DNA from: a virus
Strand: one strand, 5' to 3'
IMG/VR virus record: IMGVR_UViG_3300009128_000071
Span: 1-35,304 of that record
DNA length: 35,304 nucleotides
Shown: piece after piece, positions 15,312 to 22,548 of the stretch
Numbering within the stretch: position 1 is the first letter of the stretch
Layout: each line of letters opens with the position of its first letter
The notes under the pieces: model-generated
The model's database searches: none
What the model saw: the letters and a program-made list of their open reading frames with translations, nothing else
What the model was told of the DNA's origin: nothing
Translations under genes and position numbers: made by a program

Positions 15312-15737
15312 ATGAGCCAAGTAAAAACTTTCGATCCGAAGGAGGTCCAGGTGGTCTTCGGCGAGGCGATCCTGAGCGGGTTCGCCGAGGGCTCGATGGT
15401 GACCGCCGAGCGCGACGCCGACAGCTGGTCGAAGTACACCGGCGTCGACGGCGAGATCGCCAGGGCCAAGAGCAACAACCGGGCCGGGAGCGTGACCGTG
15501 CGGCTCTCGCAGACGTCCTCCTCGAACGACGTACTCTCATCGATCATGGTCGAGGACGAGGTGGCGAACGCGGGGATGCGGCCCATCATGATCAAGGACG
15601 GACTCGGCACCACGTTGATCGCATCTGAATACGCCTGGATCAGGAAGCCTCCCGCGGTAGAGGAGGGCGGGGAGATCGGCGAGAGGGAGTGGATCTTCGA
15701 CACCGGCGAGATGGACATCTTCGTCGGCGGCAACTGA
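15312..15737 (+). CDS. Tail tube protein (DUF3277 type)
   Basis: 141 aa with GGGGAGGT before the ATG. The pattern KTFDPKEVQVVFGEAILSGFAEGSMVTAERDADSW...VGVDGEIARAKSNNRAGSVTVRLSQTS (here YTGVDGEIARAKSN) is that of DUF3277 tail tube proteins, which pair with DUF3383 sheaths. The SQTSSSND and final FDTGEMDIFVGG strands complete the small beta-barrel. Hexamers stack to form the inner tube. Confidence 0.9.
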   Translation: MSQVKTFDPKEVQVVFGEAILSGFAEGSMVTAERDADSWSKYTGVDGEIARAKSNNRAGSVTVRLSQTSSSNDVLSSIMVEDEVANAGMRPIMIKDGLGTTLIASEYAWIRKPPAVEEGGEIGEREWIFDTGEMDIFVGGN

Positions 15738-15763
15738 TCCCGTGACCACCATGGAGGATCCGA

Positions 15764-16285
15764 ATGGGCGTTCAGACGCTGACCAGAACGATCGATGGAG
15801 AGCTGTATGAAGTAACGCAATTCCCGGCCACCCAGGCGCTCCGCCACCTCACCACCCTAACCCGGCTGCTGGGAGAGCCCCTGACCGAGGCCGCCGGCGT
15901 CGTCGGCGAGATCGACGACCTCGGCGGCTTCCTCGACATGGACGTCTCCGACGCGGTCGGCGCGGTCATCCCCTTCCTGTCGAAGGCCGTCAAGGCGCTC
16001 GTCGCGAAGCTCGACGAGGCCGAGGTCGAGACCCTCGTCAAGTCCCTCCTTGAACACACGCACTCCACCCTGGAGGGCAAGGCCGTCGTCGTGGGGCGCG
16101 TGTTCGACACGTACTTCGCCGGACGCCTGGGGCACCTGTTCAAGGTCCTGGGGTTCGTGCTGGAGGTGAACTACCGCGATTTTTTTCCCGAGGGCGGCGT
16201 CGACGTCGGCGGCGTCCTATCGAAGATGGGCAGCGGGTCAAGGTCGAAACAACCCTCCCCTGGCCCGTCTGGCGAGTCTGGCTGA
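15764..16285 (+). CDS. Tail assembly chaperone, zero-frame product
   Basis: 173 aa, with a TGGAGG SD. It lies between tube and tape-measure genes, where contractile and long-tailed phages encode the tail-assembly chaperone (lambda gpG/GT or Mu-type equivalents). The protein reads LTRTIDGELYEVTQFPATQALRHLTTLTRLLG, typical of the first-frame chaperone of DUF3383/DUF3277 phages. After residue 141 the zero-frame tail (PEGGVDVGGVLSKMG...) is low-complexity, while the -1 frame has protein-like sequence. The chaperone binds the tape measure and recruits tube subunits. Confidence 0.8.
   Translation: MGVQTLTRTIDGELYEVTQFPATQALRHLTTLTRLLGEPLTEAAGVVGEIDDLGGFLDMDVSDAVGAVIPFLSKAVKALVAKLDEAEVETLVKSLLEHTHSTLEGKAVVVGRVFDTYFAGRLGHLFKVLGFVLEVNYRDFFPEGGVDVGGVLSKMGSGSRSKQPSPGPSGESG
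16180..16186 (+). other. Probable -1 ribosomal frameshift site T TTT TTT
   Basis: Seven T in a row, read in zero frame as GAT TTT TTT CCC, fit the X XXY YYZ slippery rule in the right phase. Homopolymer T runs of this length are rare in this GC-rich genome. A -1 slip joins the chaperone to an 81-codon frame that ends exactly on the tape-measure ATG. GC-rich sequence just downstream could fold, but no single stem is clearly best. Confidence 0.65.
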
Positions 16286-16431
16286 GCGGCAAGGCCACCC
16301 TGCAGGAGATGGACGTGCACTGGTCACTCACAGATCTGGTCGACGCGAACGAGGCGCTGGACATCCAGGAGGAGCTCCAGCCCAGGATCAAGACGCCGCG
16401 CCCTCCCAGACCTAGCAGGAGGAGACGCTGA
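16186..16431 (+). CDS. Frameshift extension of the tail assembly chaperone (-1 frame)
   Basis: This frame has no stop for 81 codons and no good start of its own. After an Arg-rich junction it reads VETTLPWPVWRVWLSGKAT, then EMDVHWSLTDLVDANEALDIQEEL, then a basic Pro/Arg tail. The D.NEALDI.EE helix resembles the second part of phage gpGT-type chaperones. Its TGA shares one base with the tape-measure ATG at 16431. Together with residues 1-141 of the upstream frame it gives a ~222-aa long form, expected as a minor product. Confidence 0.65.
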   Translation, partial: SRGRRRRRRRPIEDGQRVKVETTLPWPVWRVWLSGKATLQEMDVHWSLTDLVDANEALDIQEELQPRIKTPRPPRPSRRRR

Positions 16432-18125
16432 TGCCGGTCGTGCGCGAGCTCATAACCAAGTGGGGCTTCAACGTCGACCAGCGCCCGCTGGACCGGATGG
16501 AGAAGAGCGTCGGGCGCCTGAAGAAGGGGATCGCGGCCGTGGCCGCCCTGTCCGGCGCGGCGGCGCTAGGCCTCTACAAGATCGCCCAATCCACCGCGAA
16601 AGCCGGCGACGAGGCCATCAAGACGGCCCGGCGCGCCGGCATGACCGCCGAGGCCTTCCAGGAGATGGCGCACGCGGCCAACATCGGCGGGGTGTCGCAG
16701 GGGCAGTTCGCCGCCGTGGCGGGGATCCTCGCGCGCAGGATGAAGGACGCCCGCGACGGGATCGCCGAGAGCAAGGACGCTTTCGACGAGCTCGGGATCT
16801 CGGTCACGGACGCCGGGGGGAGGCTCAAGCCCACCGACGTCATTCTGGGAGAGATGGCCGAGCGGTTCAAGGACATGCCCGACGGGCCGCTGAAGACCGC
16901 CATCGCGATGGAGACGATGGGTCGCTCCGGCGCGCAGATGATCAACATGCTCAACACCGGCGCCGACGAGATGGAGCGGCTCCGGAGGGAGGCGTGGGAG
17001 CTCGGCATCGTCCTCGACGAGGACACGCTGAAGCAGAGCGAGCTGTTCGTCGACGAGATGACTCGGGCGAAGATGGCGATCCGCGGGATCAAGATGATCG
17101 CCGGCACCTACCTCATCCCCATCATCACGAAGGTCGCGACCGCCTTCTGGAAGTGGGTCGTGGCCAACCGGGCCATGCTCAAGCCCAAGATCGATCGTTG
17201 GCTCGCGATCATCGTTGACTTCCTGGGAAACGTCTGGAGCATCCTCACCGCCGTCTGGAAGACGACCAGGACGGTCGTCGGCTGGTTCGGCGGGCTCGAG
17301 TCCGTCATCCGGCGGGTAGCCTACGCCCTAGCATTCCTCGCGCTCGTCCAGGCGGTCACCGCCCTCATATCGATGAAGGCCGTAATCATTTCGCTGATCG
17401 CGTCCTACAAGGCGCTCGGCGCCGCCGCGCTACTGGCGAACTTGAAGATAATGCTGATCCCGATCGCGATCGCGGCGGCGATCGCCGCGCTAGTGCTCCT
17501 GATCGAGGACGTGGTCCGCTTCGCCCAGGGCGGGAAGTCGCTGACGGGGGAGCTCGTAGAGTGGTTCAAGAAATTAGAGGTCGGGACGAAGGCCGTTCTG
17601 ACGGTCCTCGCCGTGATCGCGGCGATCAACGTCGTTGCGTTCGCCCCGCTCCTCCTCCTCCTGATCCCGATCGTGATCTGGACCCACCTACTGGTGAAGT
17701 ACTGGCACCAGCTCGGGGACTTCTTCGACGACTTCTGGACGAAGCAGAAGAAGGGGTGGCAGGTCATCGGCCGGGGCATCAAGAACGCCTTCAAGTCCGC
17801 GTTCGACTTCATCGTCGGGCAGTGGAACGAGCACGTGCAGCCGATCATCGACCGGGCGGCGGACAGCTGGATCGGCGGGATGCTCGGCCTCGGTGGCGAG
17901 GAGGGCGCCGGTGGAGCCCTCGACGGGGTGACCCCGGCGGGAGCGTCTCCGTCCCCCGCGGGCGGGACCTCCAACCTCAACGTCAACTCGACGATCGAGA
18001 TGCAGGTCCCGGCGGGGACCCCCGACGAGCAGGTCGAGGCGCTCGACCAGGCCGCCCGGCGGGCGGTGCGCGAGGAGTGGGACGCGATCGCGCGATCGGC
18101 GCAGGCCGCGTTCCCGACCCCGTAA
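16431..18125 (+). CDS. Tail tape measure protein
   Basis: 564 aa, with AGGAGGAG before the ATG. The N-terminus (ELITKWGFNVDQRPLDRMEKSVGRLKKGI) is typical of tape-measure proteins from this phage group. AGMTAEAFQEMAHAANIGGVS followed by LGISVTDAGGRLKPTDVILGEMAERF is the conserved tape-measure region. Two hydrophobic stretches (about residues 300-365 and 385-422) could form the membrane-inserting part released during DNA entry. The protein sets tail length: this short tape measure implies a fairly short tail. A 43-base gap separates it from the baseplate genes. Confidence 0.9.
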   Translation: MPVVRELITKWGFNVDQRPLDRMEKSVGRLKKGIAAVAALSGAAALGLYKIAQSTAKAGDEAIKTARRAGMTAEAFQEMAHAANIGGVSQGQFAAVAGILARRMKDARDGIAESKDAFDELGISVTDAGGRLKPTDVILGEMAERFKDMPDGPLKTAIAMETMGRSGAQMINMLNTGADEMERLRREAWELGIVLDEDTLKQSELFVDEMTRAKMAIRGIKMIAGTYLIPIITKVATAFWKWVVANRAMLKPKIDRWLAIIVDFLGNVWSILTAVWKTTRTVVGWFGGLESVIRRVAYALAFLALVQAVTALISMKAVIISLIASYKALGAAALLANLKIMLIPIAIAAAIAALVLLIEDVVRFAQGGKSLTGELVEWFKKLEVGTKAVLTVLAVIAAINVVAFAPLLLLLIPIVIWTHLLVKYWHQLGDFFDDFWTKQKKGWQVIGRGIKNAFKSAFDFIVGQWNEHVQPIIDRAADSWIGGMLGLGGEEGAGGALDGVTPAGASPSPAGGTSNLNVNSTIEMQVPAGTPDEQVEALDQAARRAVREEWDAIARSAQAAFPTP

Positions 18126-18168
18126 CTCGTGGGGTTTACTTGACTTTCTTCAACTCACCTGGTGAACG

Positions 18169-18750
18169 ATGAGCGTTCTGAGCATACTGTTCAAGAGGCG
18201 GAGGGCGGTGGTCGCCGGCGTCACGGTCGACGCCACGCTGAACGAGCGCCACCTTCACGAGGCGAGCGTCACCGACCACCCGATCGAGGACGGCTCCAAC
18301 GTGGCCGACCACGTGATCCAGCGACCCGACCGCCTGACGATCGGGGGTATCCTGACGGACACGCCGGTGGACTACACGGACCTGGCGACCGCCGTCTTCG
18401 CGGGCGGCGCGTCCAGGTCGCTCGGAGCCTACGCCGCCCTACGGCGGGCCAAGGAGGCGGGACTGCAGGTCTCCGTCGTCACGGCCCTCCGGTCCTACGA
18501 CAAGATGGTCATCGAGCGCCTGTCCGTCCCGAAGGCGGCCGGGGGGGAGGGCGGGATCAGATTCTCGGTGGAGCTCAAGACGGTGAACGTGGTCGAGTCG
18601 GAGGTCGTGTCGATCCCCGAGTCGATCGTCGACGAGGACCACGCCGACCAGGGGCAGAGCGAGCGCGACCTGGGGCGCCAGGCGACGGAGGACGCCCCGA
18701 CCGACGTGTCCGACCCGGCGAGCGTGGCCTATGGGCTCGTGTTCGGCTGA
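18169..18750 (+). CDS. Dit-like/LysM-region baseplate protein
   Basis: 193 aa. The phrase VAGVTVDATLNERHLHEASVTDHPIEDGSNVADHVIQRPDRLTIGGILTDTP is the signature of the Dit-like phage tail protein N-terminal domain found next to tape-measure genes in simple contractile tails. The middle (AKEAGLQVSVVTALRSYDKMVIERLSVPK) and the FSVELKTVNVVESEVV strand complete the domain; a short acidic tail follows. It probably forms the ring that connects the tube to the hub. The GTGAACGATG context provides a weak SD. Confidence 0.8.
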   Translation: MSVLSILFKRRRAVVAGVTVDATLNERHLHEASVTDHPIEDGSNVADHVIQRPDRLTIGGILTDTPVDYTDLATAVFAGGASRSLGAYAALRRAKEAGLQVSVVTALRSYDKMVIERLSVPKAAGGEGGIRFSVELKTVNVVESEVVSIPESIVDEDHADQGQSERDLGRQATEDAPTDVSDPASVAYGLVFG

Positions 18751-18788
18751 TTCGGGCTCCTGAGAGGCCCGTAGAGCGACGACCGGAA

Positions 18789-18847
18789 CCCCGGCTGTCC
18801 TCAGTCGGGGACGACCTTCGAGCTCGTCAGGCGCCGAGAGCGGCGCC
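18789..18847 (+). other. Two tetraloop hairpins in the spacer before the baseplate plug gene
   Basis: CCCCGGCTG/CAGTCGGGG (18789-18797 with 18802-18810, loop TCCT, one G-U) and GGCGCCG/CGGCGCC (18830-18836 with 18841-18847, loop AGAG) lie in a 123-base gene-free spacer. No T-run follows either stem. A tandem pair like this may act as a processing site or U-tract-free terminator. Confidence 0.55.
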
Positions 18848-18873
18848 AGGCGACCCCTAAAATCGAGGTTTCA

Positions 18874-19206
18874 GTGAAGATCGTACCGACGACGAGCGAC
18901 TACCCCGCTTATTCGATGACCGTCACCCTCGAGGGGGAGGTCTACCGGCTCGTGTTTCGGTGGAACGTCCGGGGCGCGTTCTGGACCATGGACGTCAAGG
19001 AGCAGGACGAGACCGTCCTCCTGGCCGGGATCAAGCTGGTGGCGAACTGGCCGCTCACGGATCGATACGTGAATCCCGACCTCCCGCCCGGCGACTTCAT
19101 GGCGTACGACACCGCCGGAACGGGGCTCGACCCCGGGAGGGAGGACCTGGGCGGGCGCGTTCTGCTCCTGTACCTCACGGAGGCCGAAGTTGCGGCTCTT
19201 CAATAG
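18874..19206 (+). CDS. Baseplate plug-like protein (Pam3 gp18/DUF6983 type)
   Basis: 110 aa from a GTG start. The sequence (KIVPTTSDYPAYSMTVTLEGEVYRLVFRWNVRGAFWTMDV, then LLAGIKLVANWPLTDRY, then LPPGDFMAYDTAGTGLDPGREDLGGRVLLLYLTEAE) matches the small plug proteins described in the cyanophage Pam3 baseplate and their relatives in bacterial phages. It overlaps the hub gene by 17 bases. A plug of this kind seals the hub-tube channel before contraction. Confidence 0.75.
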   Translation: MKIVPTTSDYPAYSMTVTLEGEVYRLVFRWNVRGAFWTMDVKEQDETVLLAGIKLVANWPLTDRYVNPDLPPGDFMAYDTAGTGLDPGREDLGGRVLLLYLTEAEVAALQ

Positions 19207-19999
19207 GACGGCCTCGGCCCTGATCGGGCCTGCCGGATCCGAGGGGCTCCTGATCCGAGGGCTCCGGTTCTCGTTCCAGATCGAGAAGGCGATCACGAGC
19301 GACCCGAACAGCATGGTCCTGAAGGTCTACAACCTCAGCGACCGGACGATCGGGAGGATCGAGGAGAGCGGCAACGTCGTGATCCTCCGGGCCGGGTACG
19401 ACGGTCAGGAGGAGGTGGTCTGGAAGGGGGACGTCACGAAGGTCTCCCACGAGCGGCAGAGCGCGGACAGGGTCACCACGATCGAGAGCAACGACGGCGC
19501 CCGGGCCGTCGAGCAGGGCCGCGTCTCGGCGAGCTTCGGCCCCGGCGCCTCGATCTCCGAGATCGTGGAGGAGCTGAAGACGTCGCTCTCCGTCGGCGCC
19601 GTCGTCGGAGAGATCAAGGGCTCGCTGGCCGACACGTTCGCCAACGGGTTCAGCATGGAAGGGCTGGCGAAGGACGCCATGGACAAGATCGCCGCGAAGC
19701 TCGACTCGGACTGGAGCATCCAGGACAACGAGCTCGTGATCATGCCCAAGGGGCAGTGGTCGAGCGAGGCCGCCGTCCTGCTAAACAAGAGCACCGGGAT
19801 GGTCGGGGCCCCGACGAAGGAGGAGGACGGTCGCGTGAAGGTCGTCTCGCTCCTGCAGCCGAAGATCCGACCGACCCGGAGGGTGAAGATCGAGAGCGAG
19901 TACGTCGCCGGCGTGTTCAAGGTCGACCGGGTGGTCCACGACGGGGACACCCACGGGGCCGCCTGGAGCACCACGGCCGAGGCCGCGGAGGCTGCGTGA
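19190..19999 (+). CDS. Baseplate hub protein (gp44/gpD-like)
   Basis: 269 aa. The N-terminus (LLIRGLRFSFQIEKAITSDPNSMVLKVYNLSDRTIGRIEESGNVVILRAGYDG) is the standard start of simple-tail hub proteins. It is followed by VWKGDVTKVSHERQSADRVTTIESNDGARA and, at the end, RVKIESEYVAGVFKVDRVVHDGDTHG, all conserved in these hubs. It forms a trimer on which the spike and wedge sit. It overlaps the spike gene by one base (TGATG). No lysozyme domain is fused to it. Confidence 0.8.
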   Translation: MRLFNRTASALIGPAGSEGLLIRGLRFSFQIEKAITSDPNSMVLKVYNLSDRTIGRIEESGNVVILRAGYDGQEEVVWKGDVTKVSHERQSADRVTTIESNDGARAVEQGRVSASFGPGASISEIVEELKTSLSVGAVVGEIKGSLADTFANGFSMEGLAKDAMDKIAAKLDSDWSIQDNELVIMPKGQWSSEAAVLLNKSTGMVGAPTKEEDGRVKVVSLLQPKIRPTRRVKIESEYVAGVFKVDRVVHDGDTHGAAWSTTAEAAEAA

Positions 20000-20634
20000 T
20001 GGGACAGACCCCGACGCTCGCGGACCTGCTCAAGACGGCGCTCGTCCGGCGCATGGAGGAGCTCAACTGCGTGAAGGTCGGCGAGGTCACGGAGTACGAC
20101 GAGACCGAGCGGAGGGCGTCGGTTCAGCCCCTGGTCAGCCGCCCGCTCGCAGACGGGACGTGGCAGGCGCTCCCGGTGGTCGTCAACGTCCCGGTCGTGT
20201 TCGTCGGCGGCGGCGGCGGCGCGCTCACGTTCCCGATCGAGCCGGGCGACCTGGTACTCCTCCTGTTCAGCGACCGCTCCCTCGACGAGTGGCTGTCGAA
20301 GGGCGGCCAGGCGGAGCCGCGAGACCCGAGGACGCACGACCTCTCCGACGGGTTGGCGATCCCCGGCCTGGCGTCGTTCGCGGACGTGACGGCGGCCGAC
20401 GCCGACGCCGTGAGGCTCCACCACCCGGACTGCGACGCGAAGATCTACGGCGGCGCCGACAAGAAGGTCGCGATCGGGAACGACCAGGCGGAGCTCGGGG
20501 ACCTGGTCGACCAGCTCCTCGACGCCTTGATTATAGCGAAGACGTTGACGATGCTCGGGCCCCAGCCGCTCGACCAGGTCGCGACGTTCACCACGATCAA
20601 GGCCGACCTGGCGAAGATAAAGGGGACGCTGTGA
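19999..20634 (+). CDS. Baseplate central spike protein (gp138 N-terminal domain-like)
   Basis: 211 aa from the ATG overlapping the hub stop. LNCVKVGEVTEYDETERRASVQPLVSRPLADGTWQALPVVVNVPVVF with GGGGGALTFPIEPGDLVLLLFSDRSLDEWLSKGG is the OB-fold N-terminal domain of gp138-like membrane-piercing spikes. The C-terminal part (AVRLHHPDCDAKIYGGADKKVAIGN) is a short beta-helix-like tip followed by a helix. Trimers would pierce the outer cell layer. The GTG of the next gene overlaps the stop. Confidence 0.85.
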   Translation: MGQTPTLADLLKTALVRRMEELNCVKVGEVTEYDETERRASVQPLVSRPLADGTWQALPVVVNVPVVFVGGGGGALTFPIEPGDLVLLLFSDRSLDEWLSKGGQAEPRDPRTHDLSDGLAIPGLASFADVTAADADAVRLHHPDCDAKIYGGADKKVAIGNDQAELGDLVDQLLDALIIAKTLTMLGPQPLDQVATFTTIKADLAKIKGTL

Positions 20635-20903
20635 CCGACCTGACGGACGGCGGGAAGAAGATCGACAACTCGTGCGTGATGTGCGGGGAGTGCTGCAAGG
20701 CGCTGTCGATCGAGGAGCGGATCAAGTTCTCGATCCACTTCCGGCGGCCGATCCTGTCGAAGCGTTGCCCGTACCTGGGCGCCGACGACTCGTGCTCCGT
20801 TTACGGGGGTGATCGGCCCGAAGATTGCGTACAGTGGATCTGCGGGGTGTACACCCGTATCCGAAAACACGAGGAGCGCGGGGAGACCGTAACATGGCGA
20901 TGA
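20631..20903 (+). CDS. YkgJ-like cysteine-cluster protein
   Basis: 90 aa from GTG at 20631 (GTGA overlap with the spike stop). Eight Cys at residues 15, 18, 21, 22, 46, 55, 66 and 71 sit in the order CxxCGxCC, CPYL, CSVY, RPEDC, C, which is the pattern of the YkgJ/UPF0153 family of putative zinc or iron-sulfur binding proteins. Cellular members are poorly understood. Here it lies translationally coupled between the spike and a small tip-like gene, so it may insert a metal into the spike tip or modify a baseplate protein; this is inference from place. Confidence 0.75.
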   Translation: MTDLTDGGKKIDNSCVMCGECCKALSIEERIKFSIHFRRPILSKRCPYLGADDSCSVYGGDRPEDCVQWICGVYTRIRKHEERGETVTWR

Positions 20904-21136
20904 ACGCGACGAACCTGGGCGCCGAGATCGTCGCCGCGATCAAGGGGACGATGGAGCTGACTGCGGCGCAGGAGGCCGAGGCCACCATCCTCTGGACGGC
21001 GGTGGCCGGGGCGATCATAACTCACGTTCAAACGAACGCGGTCGTCAGCACGACGACGACCGGGGCCGCGACGGCGGTCACGTCCGGCGGCAGCACCTCG
21101 CCGACGGTCGGGACCGGAACGGGGACGGTGGCATGA
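20894..21136 (+). CDS. Small baseplate/spike-tip-like protein
   Basis: 80 aa from the ATG at 20894, overlapping the previous gene by 10 bases. The sequence has a helix (LGAEIVAAIKGTMELTAAQEAEATILWTAVAGAIITHVQTNAVV) followed by a Thr/Gly-rich tail ending GTGTGTVA. Phages with gp138-like spikes often encode a similar short protein with an IxxHxQxNAxV motif just after the spike. Exact role unknown. Overlaps the next gene by 4 bases (ATGA). Confidence 0.6.
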   Translation: MAMNATNLGAEIVAAIKGTMELTAAQEAEATILWTAVAGAIITHVQTNAVVSTTTTGAATAVTSGGSTSPTVGTGTGTVA

Positions 21137-22548
21137 GCGGAGACCTGCAGCTCGTAGAGAGCGCGAAGACCTGGCAGCGGGCCGTGCCGCCGTCGCTCGA
21201 CTGGTCGCAGCTCGCGGCGTTCCCCGCGACGCTCGCGGCGCGGAGCTACTCTAACGCCCATTACCACGCCGGGCGCGGGCGCCTGTTCATCCTCCTCGGG
21301 TACCTCGACGGCGGGACGTTCACGAACGAGGTGATCGACGTCGACCTGGCGACCGAGGTGGCCGTCGCGCTCTCCCCGTCGGGTACCCCCCCCGCCGCCC
21401 GCTACGCGGCGATGTCGATCCTGGACGCGGCCCGCAACCGAGTCATCTCGTTCGGCGGCGTCGACGGCGGCGGCGCCGGCGACTACTACAACGACCTGCA
21501 CGCGCTCGCCCTCGAGGAGGGCGCCGAGGCGTGGAGCACCCTGGCCCCGGTCGGCGGCCCGCCCCCGCGCCGGGCGGGCGGCCTCTTCGTCCTCGACTCG
21601 ATCAACGATCGCGGAATTCTGATCGGCGGGTTCAACCTGGACACGGGCCACCTTATCGACGTGTGGGAGCTCGCCCTGTCTACCCTCACGTGGACCCAGC
21701 TCGCGCCCGGCGGCGTCGCGCCGTCGGCCCGGTACGAGATGGCCGGGATCTTCGACCCGCGCGACGGCGTGAACGGGCGAGCCGTCATCTTCGGGGGCGC
21801 CGCCGCGGGCGGGCCCCAGAACGACCTGGTGGAGCTCGACCTCACGGACGGGGCCGAGGCTTGGGCGACGCTCTCCCCTGGCGGGACGGCCCCGAACGTT
21901 AGGGCCGGCGCCCTGGCGGCCTACGACTCCCACCAGCTGGTGATGCTCCTGACCGGCGGCTTCGACTCCACGCCGGCGCTGGACACGTACTTCAACGACC
22001 TGCATAAGCTGACGCTCGTGGAAGGATCGGAGACGTGGAGCGAGTACTCGCCGACCTCCCAGCCGCCCGCGCGGCGGGCGCTGTGCGGGGACTACGACGC
22101 CGGACGCCGGCGCCTCACGATCTACGGCGGGTGGACCCTCGCCGGAACCATGCTCGACGACGCCTGGAAGTTCCAGCACGGGCCCTGGGTGGAGACCGTA
22201 TCCATACCGGAGGGCGACCTGGACCTGGACGATGACGACGACCTCCTAGTGACCAGCACCGACATCACGCTCGTGCGCCAACGGCTCCAGGTCGTTCTTC
22301 GGTGGTTCCGAGGAGAGTACTACCTCGACACCTCGAGGGGCGTCCCGTACTTCCAGGACGTGCACAAGAAGGCGCCGAACCTGGCGCTGGTCGACGCGAT
22401 CCTGCGCGACGCCGTGCTCGGCACGGAGGGCGTCGAGGAGCTCCAGTCGTTCTCGACGATGTACGACCAATCAACGAGAGAGTTCACCGTGACGTTGAAG
22501 GCGCTGACCGCCGACGGCGTCGTTGAGCTCGAGGAGACCGTACCGTGA
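21133..22548 (+). CDS. Kelch-type beta-propeller fused to a gp25-like baseplate wedge domain
   Basis: 471 aa. Residues ~30-355 contain six Kelch-like blades, each with an R-(x)n-GG core (for example SFGGVDGG, LIGGFN, IFGGAAAGG, IYGGW) followed by a W..L/P pattern. Residues ~365-471 (DDLLVTSTDITLVRQRLQVVLRWFRGEYYLDTSRGVPYFQDV ... NLALVDAILRDAVLGTEGVEELQSF) are a complete gp25/gpW-like wedge protein, normally ~110-130 aa on its own. It lies directly before baseplate J, the normal place for gp25, so the wedge function is retained. The propeller would be displayed at the baseplate rim and may bind the host surface. The stop overlaps the J start (GTGA). Confidence 0.85.
   Translation: MSGDLQLVESAKTWQRAVPPSLDWSQLAAFPATLAARSYSNAHYHAGRGRLFILLGYLDGGTFTNEVIDVDLATEVAVALSPSGTPPAARYAAMSILDAARNRVISFGGVDGGGAGDYYNDLHALALEEGAEAWSTLAPVGGPPPRRAGGLFVLDSINDRGILIGGFNLDTGHLIDVWELALSTLTWTQLAPGGVAPSARYEMAGIFDPRDGVNGRAVIFGGAAAGGPQNDLVELDLTDGAEAWATLSPGGTAPNVRAGALAAYDSHQLVMLLTGGFDSTPALDTYFNDLHKLTLVEGSETWSEYSPTSQPPARRALCGDYDAGRRRLTIYGGWTLAGTMLDDAWKFQHGPWVETVSIPEGDLDLDDDDDLLVTSTDITLVRQRLQVVLRWFRGEYYLDTSRGVPYFQDVHKKAPNLALVDAILRDAVLGTEGVEELQSFSTMYDQSTREFTVTLKALTADGVVELEETVP

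Noticed and set aside
13770-15320. 516-codon minus-strand frame across the sheath gene
   Set aside because: Arg/Val/His-rich antisense shadow of the sheath gene with no domain and no SD.
16247-16253. AAACAAC as an alternative slippery heptamer in the chaperone gene
   Set aside because: It is not in the zero-frame phase needed for a -1 slip (zero-frame codons are AAA CAA), whereas T TTT TTT is in phase.
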